Assembly (NCBI GenBank): GCA_917880885.1
Contig: OU862913.1
Span: 25,677,286 to 25,741,285, forward strand
Reading direction: 5' to 3'
Length of the DNA stretch: 64,000 nucleotides
From: Limnephilus marmoratus
Lineage: Eukaryota; Arthropoda; Insecta; Trichoptera; Limnephilidae
In this document: in pieces, positions 43,750 to 56,439 of the stretch
Layout of the letters: each line of letters starts with the position of its first letter
Position numbering within the stretch: position 1 is the first letter of the stretch
Program-made: the position numbers and the translations under genes
Notes under the pieces: generated by a model
What the model saw: the letters and a program-made list of their open reading frames with translations, nothing else
The model's database searches: none
Told to the model about the DNA's origin: nothing

Positions 43750-45260
43750 GTATTATATTAAGCAGTTTCCCTCAAAGCCAACACAGGCCAGACGTGCTAA
43801 GTAAAAGCGTACAAATTCCAGTAATCCGATTCGACGGTGGAATCTAAGTCAAGCGAAATAGCGAGATTTCTCAGAATATGTTGACAGAGTTGTAGATAAT
43901 TTTCCGTCAAAGCTGAATTCCCATTTATAGCAGCAAAGAAATTAATTCCTAGAGGCTATATAAAAGTGTACATCACGACATGGAGCTCAGAAAATGAACT
44001 CCTTTTGTCTAAATTCGAGAGGATGAACTACCTAGACACTAGTTCTGATGTTCTCTGGTCTCTGGAAACGGGCGCATTAAATGGAAGGATGAATAATGGA
44101 AGAAATGAGTTTCAAACACTCAAGCAGAAAAAGGAGCTGCAGATTAGTCAACTAAAAAAACGATCAATGTATGACCAAATGTTGTTGCACACTAACTACT
44201 CCATAGTTCAATAACGGCATTAAGGTCTAACGTAAGCCACAAGGTCCAAAAGATATTCTTATCGACACCGCACTCACTTCAACAAAACTTGAGAAAGCAG
44301 GCTGATGTGAAGGAGTTCTCCCAGACTTTTTGAAACATGCTGGGCATGGAAATTTTAAAACTAGAGAAACACCAAATATCTGGAAAAGGCTAAAATTGTT
44401 GCCATACTTAAACCGAAAAAAACCACCAGAGAATTTAAAAGCTACCACACATCTACTTTGAAGTATCTTCTAGAGCGAGTTGTGCTCTGGAGAATGTGGT
44501 TCCTCAAAAACAAGTTTGTTTCAGACCAGGCCGTAACTGCTGCAACCAGGTGTTAGCACTGACAATACGTATGAAATCTGATTTCCAGAAACAGCTTAGG
44601 ACTGCGGCAGCATTCATTGATCTCTTTGCGGCTTACGATACAGTGTGGCACGAAGGTCTCCTTATTGAATTCTACAACTACGCACGATGACACCATAGTA
44701 AGACTTATTGGGCAACGGCTAACTGGTCGCACATTCAGAGTTTTTCTAAGAGCTCAAAGAAGCAAAAAAAAATACCTATCAATAATAGCCTTGCGCAGGT
44801 CACAGTACTAGTCCCATCACTTTTTAGCAGAAAAATTGCTTATGCAGATGACTTCGTCGTCACAGCCAAAACAATTAAAGCAGCAGAAAAGAGTCTTAAT
44901 CTGATATAAAAGCTATGGAAGAATATTTCCTTAATTGGCATCTAAAGACAAATAGGTTGAAAACAGTTGCGACAGCCGTCCATCTTAGCAGTTCACAGAC
45001 GAAAGCCAAACTCTGTTTTCAAGATGCTGCAAAAAAGCGCAATACCTTTTACGATGACATCGACTCTCATCCGACATGCCGCCTGAAGTTCCGAAACCCT
45101 TCTGGATGGAAGGCTCCTCCAATTACCTCTCACTACGGAAGATAGGTGAAACTTTATTGGCAGTTGGCTGACGTTAGAAATGCCCATCTCGTACACGACC
45201 CCACTGAGAGACAGCCTGGATTCTTACTGCCTCGTAAACTCAGGCCCATCATCAATAGGA
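43750..45260 (+). pseudogene. Decayed non-LTR retrotransposon (LINE 1), RT domain remnants
   Basis: Broken frames include QVCFRPGRNCCNQVLALTIR, AAAFIDLFAAYDTVWHEGLL (RT motif A region), IAYADDFVVTAKT (motif C, YADD) and DPTERQPGFLLPRKL near the end. The order is right for a jockey-like ORF2, with about ten frame breaks. Confidence 0.75.
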
Positions 45261-45399
45261 TAATATAATCATTCCCGTCGGAATGGATGAGCTCCACAGG
45301 GTAACGCTTGACACCTAGATCGGATCACAGACCTAGATTACCACTTCTGACCCCCACCATATGAAAGGAGAGAAAAAACAACGAAACCTATATAATGAC

Positions 45400-46720
45400 A
45401 TTTTCACCTTCGGCCAATAATGACCGCGTCATGAAGATCTCTCCTGAAATGGTTATGTGCGATTAAGGAAACCGCCCTAGATAAAAGTCCAGGTTACGAC
45501 GCCTTTGGTATTGAGCATGTAAGGTATGCAGGAGATCAGCTCTTTACTATTCTAGCTGCCCCTTACTCCAGCCTCATAAGAAACACATATATGCCGAGCC
45601 GATGGATATGAATCAAACTATTCATTCCAATCTTGAAATCCAATCAACTGGATGCATCGATATTAGAAAATAACCCACCGATTTCCTTGCCACAATGATT
45701 TCAAGACTATTTAAAAGATCTTATTCACGCTAGTAAAAGGCAAACTATTTACATAGTAATTAAATAAATAGAGTTTAAAAAACCATAACCTACAAAAAAA
45801 AAGAAAAACTACCATTAATGGATGTTATTTCTACCTAATCAAAGCTTTACATGGCCACTTATTACAGGAAAACTCCTAAAGTGAGATGTTCCAGCAGCAG
45901 TAGTCAATGTGCTGGCTATTTGGTATGAACAGCATTTAATGGGCAGTAGCTGCTTCTAGACTCTTATTTCTTAAAAGCGGAGTGAGGAAAGGAGGTAATA
46001 TGTCTCCTACTCCATTTTTAATATTTCCTACAAAAGCTCAACATTCACCGATTGGTTGCCGTATCTGCGGAGAATGGAGTAACAACACCAACTATGTGGA
46101 TGACATGGTGCTGCTGGCACCCTCGATTAAAGTGATGAGACGACTTGGCAAATATGGAAGGAGTACACAAACTCATATAATTTGACATACAAATCTAAAA
46201 ATCAATCGTCGTATTGACACACATCAAGAAGCCACTAAATATACCATCAAACTGGCTTGAAGGAAATGGACTCAGAGGTTAAATAACTGGGACATATATT
46301 TGCGGAAAATAATACAGATAGAGAAGATATGGAACGATAAAGAGCCATTAATATACTGACCGCAATGCTCTCAAGGCGGTTCTACCACTGTAGCGACGAT
46401 GTCTGGAAATTCTTGTTATAAGACATACCGGTCTACATCTGAGTTGTGGACACAATACCCAGCAGCGCAATGGGACAAGCTGAGGGTGTGATACAACAAT
46501 GCATACAGGCAAGTTGTGCAACTTCCGCAGTTCTGCAGTGCCTCCACGATGTTCATTGAAGGGAGTTCACTCATTCCCCGCCTTACTTCCCCACCGACTA
46601 GCCAGCTTCTGGGGCAGGACACGGAAGTCACCAACGTCCTTACACCGAGTGACTCAGCTCTCCATACAATGAGTGATGGATGCAGATGATGCGGCCATCT
46701 CATCCCATCTCCCATCATGA
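45400..46720 (+). pseudogene. Decayed non-LTR retrotransposon (LINE 2)
   Basis: Frames include ALDKSPGYDAFGIEHVRYAG, SGVRKGGNMSPTPFLIF, NTNYVDDMVLLAPSIKVM (YADD site read YVDD) and, near the end, LRV-YNNAYRQVVQLPQFCS. This differs from LINE 1 in its K-S-P-G-Y-D and R-K-G-G-x-x-S-P motifs, so it is a second family placed head-to-tail. Heavily decayed. Confidence 0.75.
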
Positions 46721-47389
46721 TCCTATACTTTTATTTATGTTTTTGTAATGCATTTTTATTTATTTATTTATTTAATGAAAAAAAAATGTTTTAATGAATT
46801 TTTACGCCAACGAAGAGTACTAGCTCTTGAGCTTGGCGTAGAAGTTATTTTACAATTATTTCATTTTTATAACATACATTTTACTTACAGTAAACAATAA
46901 ATATAAACTATGTTGCGCTATTAATTTTTGATATGACATGAAATGAAGTTATAACATTTTGATTAGTTAACACCACCGACACAATCGTTGTTGATATTTT
47001 TTAAAGATTAATTTGACCTGTTTCTTGAATGATACAAAATATGTATTTTTTTTTATTTCTTCGGGAAGACTAAAATATTGTTTGCCTTTGTAAATATAAT
47101 TATTGTGCATTTGTTGTGTTGAAAATACTGGAATTTGGATGTTAAATTTATGCCTTAATGATAAGTTAAATTTAAATTTTTTAGTTATGTTTTCTACAAA
47201 AAACATACAAATGTTTACTGAACACAAAGTTTTTTTGAATAAATGTGCTTTTAATATATTTTTCTTATTATTTTGTTATGAAATTTTTCCACTTTTGAAT
47301 AAATGTTTTATTTGCAGTATATTGTTTTATTTTCATTTAAATATCTGGGTATTTTTAATAAATACATAATTTTTGAATTTAAGGCCATG

Positions 47390-47456
47390 CACTATGCAGT
47401 AATGCAAAATCGTTTGGAAATTTTAGATGTTTTAATTAAATACTGCGTAGAACAAA
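47390..47456 (+). pseudogene. Ankyrin-repeat-like fragment
   Basis: AMHYAVMQNRLEILDVLIKY resembles one ankyrin repeat (A-L-H-Y-A-V-x-x-x-x-L-E-I-x-x-x-L-I). An acceptor-like GAATTTAAG lies just before it. Only one repeat is present and no partner exon is seen, so it may be chance or a lone exon or pseudoexon. Confidence 0.3.
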
Positions 47457-47494
47457 TGGCCTTTAAAATAGTGATGGAGTATATAATTAAATGA

Positions 47495-47700
47495 AGGCAA
47501 TATTAGCGAAAATCTGAAAACAGAAAAATATAGATCATATCTGGGACTCGAACCCGGGACCTTCGCCTTTCCGGGGCGCAACTCTATCAACTGAGCTAAT
47601 GTGTCCCTATCTGATTCGATCACATTTAATTGTAGCATACTTCGACTAAGAACTACCAACAATATCGTCATTTTCTTAACGCATATTTTTATCGGCTGCT
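47495..47700 (-). repeat. SINE family C copy
   Basis: Minus strand: GACACATTAGCTCAGTTGAT, GGTCCCGGGTTCGAGTCCC, with AATATTAGCGA and CTTCGACTAAGAACTACCAAC flanks. A strong tRNA-like head, but the flanks are family C. Confidence 0.7.
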
Positions 47701-48790
47701 ATCATTATGTGTGATTGCAAGATTCAAACCCGAACTAATTTGGATTATTTTTGGAACGTAAGATTTATAAAATGGTCCTAAAGTGGGCGAAGCCGAACCA
47801 AAAGCCGCTCGCAGTGCCTAGCTGCCTAGCAGAACTGCTAGTTGATATTTAATGCACTTAGTGGCATTCGATTATGCGACATAATGACTTATTTACTGTA
47901 TGAAACATCACAAGATAGGTGTATTGAGACAAAGCGACGCACCACTTCGTGTAACGTTTCTAATCGGGCCGCTAACAGTAACATCGTCATAAAACGTGTT
48001 TTATTTTATTTTGAGAAGTTCAGATATAGATATTTGTTTTATGATCAATTTCTAAAGAACTCAATTTGCCACATTAATATAATAATAATATAATAATCAT
48101 AACCGAAAATGCGTACTTAAGTAGGAGATTTTGAACTTTAAAAGCAGTTTTCAAGGGCTGATACTTTATTTAATTTAATTGCCGGCAACCCGGGCGTTTA
48201 TTGAAATAATATATACAAACAAGTAAGTAACCCGCCTCAATAGACAAGACGGCCTCTGCTCTGAGACGAGTACATATAAATGCATACATATACACAGACG
48301 TACATATATATACGCATGCATGCACATAATCATTAAAACATAAGTATACAGATTCTAGATAAAATTATTGTAAATTGTTGATGGTTATAATAGTGGATGT
48401 ACATAATGTCATAAAACCAAAAATTTAAAAAGAATTATTGAAAATTGTTATAAGGTTATCATGGAATGTACATATATTGTCATAAAACCAAAAATCTTGA
48501 CAGAATTAATGGAAATGATTAAAGTTTTTCATGGAATGTATATATATAGTTTCATAAAATTAAGAATTTCGTTAAAACTTTAAAAGCACATAGTAATGCC
48601 AATATCTAAATCTTAACCTAACCGCAGTATTTAATTAAACCACCTAAAGTTATTTCTAAGCGATCAAATTTTGAAAGCAAAATCACAGGAGTTTACATTG
48701 CTTCATGGTGGTTCTCCTTTGACTTTTAGCAGGAAACTGACGGCATGCACACAGTTGGGTTTGTTTCCATACACATATATATAGAGATTA
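47701..48790. other. AT-rich stretch with degenerate tandem repeat
   Basis: GTCATAAAACCAAAAAT recurs at 48408 and 48479, and a degenerate GTTTCATAAAATTAAGAAT at 48549, spaced about 70 bp with GGAATGTA blocks between. No gene is seen. Confidence 0.5.
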
Positions 48791-48792
48791 GA

Positions 48793-49020
48793 ATTTATTT
48801 ATATCTAACTGGTACCCGGCATGCGTTGCTAGGCCAATTAATGAAGAACTTGTTTCTCCCTGCGTGTCCTTTCCCATTCGTCCCCTTCTTCTCCCGCATT
48901 CCCTTCCCCTCTCTCATTCCCACTCTGCCTCCTCCACCTTTCCTCTCTCCACTCCACTCCCCCCTTCCCACGAACCCCCCCTCTCCGAGTTCCCCTCCCC
49001 CCACCCTTCTCACCCTCATT
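48793..49020 (-). mobile_element. Helitron-like 3' fragment
   Basis: AACTGGTACCCGGCATGCGT (reverse of the terminus at 53299 with CTAG damaged) followed by a pyrimidine-rich core. Truncated. Confidence 0.5.
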
Positions 49021-49249
49021 TTTCAATTTGTCAAGGTTTTGTATAAATTGGTTGAAATATATAATATAAAAAGAAGAATGTCTGTATGTGGTGGACTAGC
49101 GGGCGGTGTGGATTTGATTTGTATGCAAATCTACAGTTTTATGTCGAGGTTGATGAAATTGTGGACATGTGACCTTCAAAACAAGAGGAAGGTCACTGTC
49201 TGATTGATTTCAAAAAGTCTGTGTAAAGCCCTAAGGGGACTTCAGTTAA

Positions 49250-50139
49250 TCTATAATATAAAAATGAATGGCTGAATGTGTTGCTAAGCACATAACTTTC
49301 GAACGCCTGCACCAAATTAGATAATTCTTTTTCTTGTGTGTTCGTTATTGTCAGCACAAGGTTTTTATAAAACTTCAGGTGAGCTCTGGCATTATGAAAT
49401 TAGTATAAAAAAATTGCTATTGGTGGCACGCGAGGAAGCGGCTATTGCTATGGAAAGCGGGAGGGAGGGAGAGTTGGGGTAGGGGAACCCGGGAGGGGGG
49501 AGGAAAACTCAGGAGGGGGATTCGCGAGACGGGGGAAGGGGGGGAAGTGGAGTGGGGAGAGGGAAGATGGAGGTGACGGAGTGGGAACGCGAGAGGGGAA
49601 GAGGACGCAGGAGAAGAAGGGGAGGCGGAAGGGGAACGGGACAAATGGGAAAGGACACTCAGGGAGAAACAATTTTTTTTATTAAATGGCACAGCAACGC
49701 ATGCCGGGTATGTATAAAACTTCAGGTGAGCTCTGGCATTATGAAATTTGTATAAAAAAATTGCTATTGGCGGCACGCGAGGAAGCGGCTATTGCTATGG
49801 AAAGCAGGAGGGAGGGAGAGATGGGGGAGGGGAACCTGGGAGGGGTGAGGGGAACTCGGGAGGGGGTCCGCGGGACGGGGGAAGGGGGGGGAGTGGAGTG
49901 GGGAGAGGGAAGGTGGAGGTGACGGAGTGGGAAAGGACACGCAGGGAGAAATAATTTATTTATTAAGTGGCATAGAAACGCATACCGGGAACTCGATATA
50001 ATAATATAAATTGAGCGACCGATCGATTTGATTTGTTTGCAAATTAACAGATGGTGGTGTCAGTTAAAAGGTTGGATAACTATCCAGTAGATAGCGTTGT
50101 GTTTAGCTAGCCGCAGCAACGCGTGGCCGGGTCAGCTAG
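49250..50139 (+). mobile_element. Helitron-like element, internally duplicated
   Basis: Starts TCTATAATATAAAAATGAAT after an A and ends GGCCGGGTCAGCTAG before a T. CTTCAGGTGAGCTCTGGCAT recurs at 49373 and 49720, so the purine-rich core is present twice. No protein is coded, and Gly/Arg-rich frames come from base skew. Confidence 0.75.
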
Positions 50140-50524
50140 TCCTACAATATATAAATATTACAATATTGCAACAATGAAAAAATATATTTAAATAATATAT
50201 GCAAATAACTTAACATACAGAGGCAAGCTGAAAATAATGAAAATGTTTAATGATATATTTCAAGTTGACAAGATGTCTACATATTACAGGAAATAAACTT
50301 TATTTCCAATGAAACTATAAAATTAAGAAAATCTGTGAACAACATAGTAAGAATAGCCACTTTTGTAAGTTGGTAGTTGGTACCATTATTTGTAAATTGG
50401 TACCAATGATGAAAAGAAAAAAAAAGTTTTTAAAAATAATAATATTGATTGAGAAGATATGGTAGGAAAACATTTTTGTACCTACTGTCTGTGCAGTTAA
50501 TTACAAGTAGATCCGCCACACCTT

Positions 50525-50895
50525 TTTTATATGAATACCTCACAAGAGTCCCAGCTGCTCCCGTCTGGAGACAGTGAGACTTTGGCATCCCCAATTCGGC
50601 TATGTGAGGCTGGAGGAAGAGGGTAGGGGAAGAGGAAGGTGTGGAAGTGCCAGGCTTTTCATTACCCGGTCACCAAACATGGCTAAAGCCACATCAAGCA
50701 ACGTATCAATTCTGAATGGTGGTCTTACACTAGGGCGATACCGAGAGTATCTTCCACTGTGGAACGTGCCGCAAAAACACTACTTATAATTTTAAACGAA
50801 TTAATTGTGAAATTAAACAAATGAAATTTATTTTATATAATTTACTTCGGATTGCGAGTCAAGAGCCTTACCCCTCGACGACGGAGGACGTCAGA
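50525..50895 (-). repeat. SINE family B copy
   Basis: ATGAATACCTCACAAGAGTCC, CCAGCTGCTCCCGTCTGGAG, GGGCGATACCGAGAGTATC, then a damaged inverted head (GGATTGCGAGTCAAGAGCC). Confidence 0.65.
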
Positions 50896-50959
50896 AACAC
50901 ATTTGCGCATCTATTACTAACTTCGTGTCATCTAGGTACAAGCGACAAGCGTACAAGGT

Positions 50960-51150
50960 ACGTTGCTTAAAATGGCATTAGCCGTGTTTGGTGACCAGAT
51001 CTGAATAGCTAGGTACTACCCCACCTTCCTCTTCACTATCTCCTTCCCCTTCCCACTACCTTCAGCCTCACAACATACCCCATTTGGGGATGCCATAGTC
51101 TCACTGGCTTCATACGGGATCAGTTGCGACTCTTGTGCGGTATTCATATA
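50960..51150 (+). repeat. SINE family B copy, headless
   Basis: GGTGACCAGATCTGAATAGC, CCCCATTTGGGGATGCC, CTTGTGCGGTATTCAT then an A run. Inverted relative to the preceding copy. Confidence 0.65.
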
Positions 51151-51439
51151 AAAAAACGAGTGTTTTAAATGCTTAGTCCTGGTATTGTTACATTTAAACA
51201 TGATTTCGGAACGATTAGCTCTCGCTATAGAAAATTCAACGAGGTTAAACAAATCTGGGAAGATATTATAATTAATCCGAATTGCAGTGGGAGCTCGACG
51301 CATTTGTTTAGTCCATAGGTTCCCAACGTGGGCGATAACGCCCCCTTGGGGCCGTTTCAGACCTTCAGGGGGGCGGTAGAAGGCAAAGAGGAAATGGGGG
51401 GGCGTTTCAGACTTTCAGGGGGGCGGTAGGAGACCCAGA

Positions 51440-54400
51440 GAAACCCATAGCTAGTTTACTAGCACATATCGAAGAAGTCGAAGATATGCTAAAAGAATAC
51501 GAACTGCACATGCTGATTATGAGCGAAACCTGTATTACCGAAGAAATTAACCAAAATGAAACAACATTTCAGGGCTATTCGACAATTAGATGCGACTCAT
51601 TTAGCAGGCATACAGGTGGAGTTATCACATTAATTCTGTATTGTACGTGTGTGAGTGTGTAAACAATATCTCTTACGTATAAGTCACAACAAATGCGGTA
51701 CTAGATAAAAATAATACCTGGATACCTACTGGCTATTGAACGATTTTAAGTTGGGAACCTATGCAGCTATTTATCATTCCCCAAATCAAAATTAAACAAA
51801 ATTCTTAGATTTTTTTGAAGAATGGTGCCGTTGGCAAATAAATACTAGAGACTTGAAAATCATCTGTGGAGATTTTAATATTCAATACAAAAAGCACAAG
51901 ATTACAAATCATCATAAATTGTCTAGGTAGGAAGCAACTTGTCAAAAATTATACAAGAATATGAAAAAACTCTAAAACCATGATTGATTTGGTAATTTCA
52001 AATGACTTTTACGCGGAAGTTAATGCTGCGGAAGAATTAAAAATCAATCTGATCACGAAAAAATTATTACAAAAAATAGATATAATAGTCTGAAGCCTCA
52101 GGGAACACGAAATGTAATATGTATACAGGAATAAAAAGAACTATAATAAGGATAAATTGTGTACGGCATTACAAAACAAAAAGTGGATCTGCGATAACCA
52201 AGGAAATTTAGACAGAAAAGCCGATGAACTAATAGGACACCTGAAAACAGTAGTAAATGAACTAATGCCTACAACGAATATATCTTATATATAAAAATGA
52301 ATCGCTAAATGTGTAGCTAAGCGCAAATCTCGAGATGCTGAACCGATTTCGCTAATTCTTTTTTTAGAATATTCCTTGAAGTACGAGGATGGTTCTTACG
52401 GAGAGAAAAATTTAGAAAATTGCGCAGAAAATTGGATAATTTCAGAAAACCTATTACTAACCTAAACGACTATCGCACGTTTGACAGTACGCGTGTTTGA
52501 GAATGACATTTTGCAAAACAATGATTGTTAAATAAAAATTTTGAAAATCTTTAAGTTGATAAATTTATTTAAAGTAGGTACTCCCCTAATAGTTTGAATC
52601 GATTCAAGAATTTTAGATATTTTACATAGGTACCTATGTTAGGTACTAAATTTAATACACATGAAAAATGGAAATTTGAATAAAAATTGTAAAAGGTGGC
52701 ACGCGGGCTGTTTAAAAACTGAATTTACTGAGATTGAATATATGGAACGCGGGAGGAGGGTTGGCGGGACGAGGGAGCGGTAAAGGGAAGAGGGAAGGCG
52801 GGAAGGTGGAAGGCGAGAGGGGGGAGGGGAACCTGGGAAGGGATAATTCCTAATAATAAATTGGATAATTTATTATTAGGATAGGATAACACGTTTGACA
52901 GTTCGCGCGTTTGACGAAATTGAATTGTGTTTTTGAACGTTTTTTTTTTGTAAAAAAAGAATTATCTATGGATTATTTAAATTATAGATATTTTAAATAG
53001 ATACCTACGTTAGGTACCAAATTTGATTGATTGTTCTTATAATATATAAAAATGAATATTTGTTTTGAATGAAAAGCGAAAATTTGAATATAAAAATTGT
53101 AATAGGAGGCACGCGAAATGTTTGAAAACTGAATGTACTGGGACTGTTATATGGAACGTGGTAGGGGGATTGGCGGGATGGGGAAGTGGAAGAGGGGAGG
53201 GGGTAGGCGGGGAAGGTGGAAAGGGAACGCGGGAGGGGAACAGGGAAACAATTTGTTTCTTTAAAAATAGTATATCAACACATGCCGGGAACCAGCTAGA
53301 AGTACATTAAAAGATACAAATAAATAGTATACCTACGAAATCTTAAAAGCTTATAAAGCCTGTAAAATACAATTTCCAGAAGAATTGTGGGAAACCTGTA
53401 AGAAAATTAGAAACATATATAGGTACAGAAATAAAACATACCAAAAAATCGTATTCTAGGCTAAAAATTATTACCTCTCAAAGAGATTCAAGAAAAGTGT
53501 GGACTACACTTAAAGAAATTATAAGTGGCAAACAGAGGGAAAACATTAAGGAAGTTCGGTTCCCGATGGAGTTGAAGATGATAAAACTAAAATAGCCAAA
53601 TTTAATACTAAGTGTCGAAAACATAAATAAGAGTATTTCATTATTCACAGATACTTCTTCTCAATCATCGGAAAGAAGAGAGAATAATAATATTTTCAGG
53701 AAACAGTGAGTATTTAATGAAAAAATTTAATACGATGACAAAAAAATTTTAAGTAGTTGCACTAATAAATTATTCTGTGTTAAAGGGAATTTTTCCGCAG
53801 TCGTGGAAAACTTCCATAATAACAACAGTGCCCAAAATAATAAATGCTAAAAATTTCCTAAAAAGATCTCAGAAAAATAAATGGATAACCTAAATAAGAA
53901 CAAATACTAGAATCCATAGACGAGAAAATTTATTGAAAAAAAAATAACATTCTTGTAAAACAGCAGGGTTTAAAAACAAATATTCATAATGGAAAACCAG
54001 TATGGATCAGAAGAAAATCACAATAGTAGTGTTCTTGGATTTTAGACGTGTTTTCGAAACGATAGACAGAGAAATACTAATAATAAAATTAAAAATAGAA
54101 AACAAAGAAACAAAATTGGAGATGCTATATCTGAAGAACAACAAGTAAACCTCGGAGTTCCTCAAGGATCTGTGTTGGGAACGCTCCTATTTATTAAGTA
54201 TATATATATATTAATGATAAAGTGAAGTGCCTAAAGTACTGTTCTATCAAACTTTTGCTGATGACACACTTTTATATATTATACCAAATATTCTTAAAAA
54301 AGCTTTTTTTAAAAGAATACTTCTATATTATATATTAAAGTTTTTTTTCTTCGAATAAACTGAAAATAAATGTAACTAAAAGTAAATTCGTGGCATTAGA

Positions 54401-54700
54401 GAAGAAACTCAACGAAATTACTACCCTAAATATAGAAAAATCAAAATATTGAAGCAGTAGAAGAAATTAAATACTCAGGAATCATAATCTATAACAAATT
54501 AAAACTAAACACTGACTTTGAAAAATTAAATTAAAAATTTTCAGAAAAGATTAAAAAGAAAAAGAAAATTAGGATAAAGGGAAAGCTAGACGTCAAAACA
54601 CGGAAATTGGTCTACAATAACACTGTAGCGTGTCACGTGAATTACTGCACAAGTGTAATCTTTCTGAGCAATAAAACCCAAGTAAAAAAATGAAAATAAT
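51440..54700 (+). pseudogene. Decayed non-LTR retrotransposon (LINE 3) inside hAT 3
   Basis: Endonuclease-like start (LLAHIEEVEDMLKEYELHML, IMSETCITEEI, TTFQGYSTIRCDS), then RT pieces: LVVALINYSVLKGIFPQSWK, NLGVPQGSVLGTLLF and LFADDTLLYII (motif C, FADD). It is interrupted at 52283-53299 by a Helitron. Many stops and shifts. Confidence 0.75.
52283..53299 (+). mobile_element. Helitron-like element inside LINE 3
   Basis: Starts TCTTATATATAAAAATGAAT after an A and ends GCCGGGAACCAGCTAG. The base after it is A, not the usual T. Purine-rich segments at 52740-52850 and 53150-53250 repeat TGGAACGxGGxAGG.GG. No protein. Confidence 0.7.
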
Positions 54701-55294
54701 GAATTCAGAACGGTTCCATGCCAACTCAGAATTAAACCATCTCAGAAACACCTCAGAAAGGTCATTAAAAACTATGAAAAAATAATTTTAAAATTGCCGG
54801 TAACCCTCACCTAACTTAACCGATATTTTATCATCACTCCTTAATGACCTTTATGAGGTGCTTCTGAGTTGGCCGGTCACCAAATAAAATATACAATTTT
54901 TTTTTTTTTAAAAAGCATCTTACCCAATCCTATCTCCCCCCCCCCCCCCCTCCCCCCGCCCCCGTTGTGGTAAATATAATCGTGACGACAATTGCTGTTT
55001 CAGATTTACGAGTTGGGGGGCGCTAGAAAAAAAAATATTCTCAAAGTGGGCGGTGGGCAAAAAAAGGTTGGGAACCTATGGTTTAGTCGGTTATGTTATG
55101 TAATGTTATGAAAGTTTGGTTTTTTCATAAAGCCTATCATAAAATTAAATTAAAAAGATTATTGTACTCGTATCTTACATAATTATGTCCAATTGACACG
55201 AAATAAAGATTTTATTCATTGATAAAAAACAATACAATAATGAAGGAATCCATAAATTGAAATGATGACAAACACCTAATGTTTTTTAATATTT

Positions 55295-55819
55295 CGTTTA
55301 TCTTTATTATTATTTTTATTTCATTATATTTTTAAAAACTTAGAATGCCATATTAAAAAAAATTAGCGAAAATGATAAAAAATAATAATTTGAGAGTTCC
55401 GAGTGTACCCATCCGTCGGGCAACGCCAAACTATTTACAAAACCTGCCACGATGCCCCTCACTGCTGTAGCGTGTCCATATTATTGTACAAATTGGGGTT
55501 CGGAAATTTCCGTCATTTTACGACCCAATCGCAGCTCTTACGGCGATGGTGGTTTGAACTTCCAACTACTATGGACTATTAGAAAATCTTAAAAGGACTA
55601 TTATTATTATAAATTTGTACAGTAATATGGACATGCTACAGCGGTGAGGGGCACCGCAGCAGGTTTCGTAAGTGGTTTGGCGTCGAAAGCCTCGCCCGAC
55701 GGATGGGTACACTCGGAACTCTCAAATTTGTTTTTTATCATTTCCGCTTATTTTTTTAAAATATGGCATTCTAAGTTTTTAAAAATATAATGAAATAAAA
55801 ATAATAATAAAGATAAACG
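55295..55819. repeat. Long inverted repeat, about 200-bp arms
   Basis: The left arm (55295-55493) runs from CGTTTATCTTTATTATTATT through GAGAGTTCCGAGTGTACCCA and CCGTCGGGC to GTCCATATTATTGTACAAAT. The right arm (about 55608-55819) is its inverse with few differences. A spacer of about 115 bp separates them. It has no obvious TIR-plus-TSD limits. Confidence 0.85.
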
Positions 55820-55937
55820 AAAAATTAAAAAAAAAACTGTAAAAAATCGTACACAAAAAGCTGCCAGGCTGCTGGTCGGCAGACCAAGAAATTGTTAAAT
55901 GGAATGATCTGGACTATAGTTATTCGTTGGTTTCATT

Positions 55938-56170
55938 CGTGTACTCGATGACGTAAAATTTACTATTTTTACCCTACTTTGACACCGGCTGCCTGCGAAC
56001 GTACCAGGCTGCCGGTTGGCAGACCTGCTTTTTTCTCATTTTCTAATCGACCTTTATCATATGAAATCATTCCCGTTCGTGTACTCGATGACGTAATTTT
56101 TTCGAAAAAAAAACGCTCACTATTTTCATTATCACTACAAAGGAGTTTCATCCGTGAACTCGATGACGTA
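55938..56170 (+). repeat. Three-fold repeat of CGTGTACTCGATGACGTA
   Basis: Exact at 55938-55955 and 56078-56095, and with one change (CGTGAACTCG) at 56153-56170. Between them AGGCTGCTGGTCGGCAGACC (55866) recurs as AGGCTGCCGGTTGGCAGACC (56007). TGACGTA is a CRE-like half site. No gene is linked. Confidence 0.65.
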
Positions 56171-56439
56171 GGGTTTACCTACCTCGTCTCCCAGTCTATA
56201 GCTTGACATGCTTTGTAGAGGTGAGCAGCTCCACAGTGCAAGTAGGTAGGCAAGTTGTTTTTCTCGTTTTGGTTGCAATTTCTTAACGTACACTACACTA
56301 CTCGCTTCGACGAAGTCTTTGACGAAGTTAGCTGAAGTTTGAAGCGCGTGTCTACACTACTCGCTTCGAACTTCGGAGCAACCTTTTCCTTCCCAGAACT
56401 CTCCTCCTTCCTTTCCTAAAAAAAAACCCTCCAAACCGT

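Larger units (their letters stand above)
51314..55080. mobile_element. hAT transposon 3 (TSD GTTTAGTC), invaded
   Basis: TIR CATAGGTTCCCAAC at 51314-51327 and GTTGGGAACCTATG at 55067-55080 are exact inverses. The exact octamer GTTTAGTC lies at 51306-51313 and 55081-55088. Subterminal GGGGGGCGGTAG-like repeats lie at the left. The interior is a LINE with a Helitron in it. No hAT transposase is seen. Confidence 0.92.

Noticed and set aside
48745..49922. Several Gly/Arg- or Pro/Ser-rich frames on both strands
   Set aside because: They lie in the purine/pyrimidine-skewed cores of Helitron-like elements; lack of T/A on one strand removes stop codons by chance.
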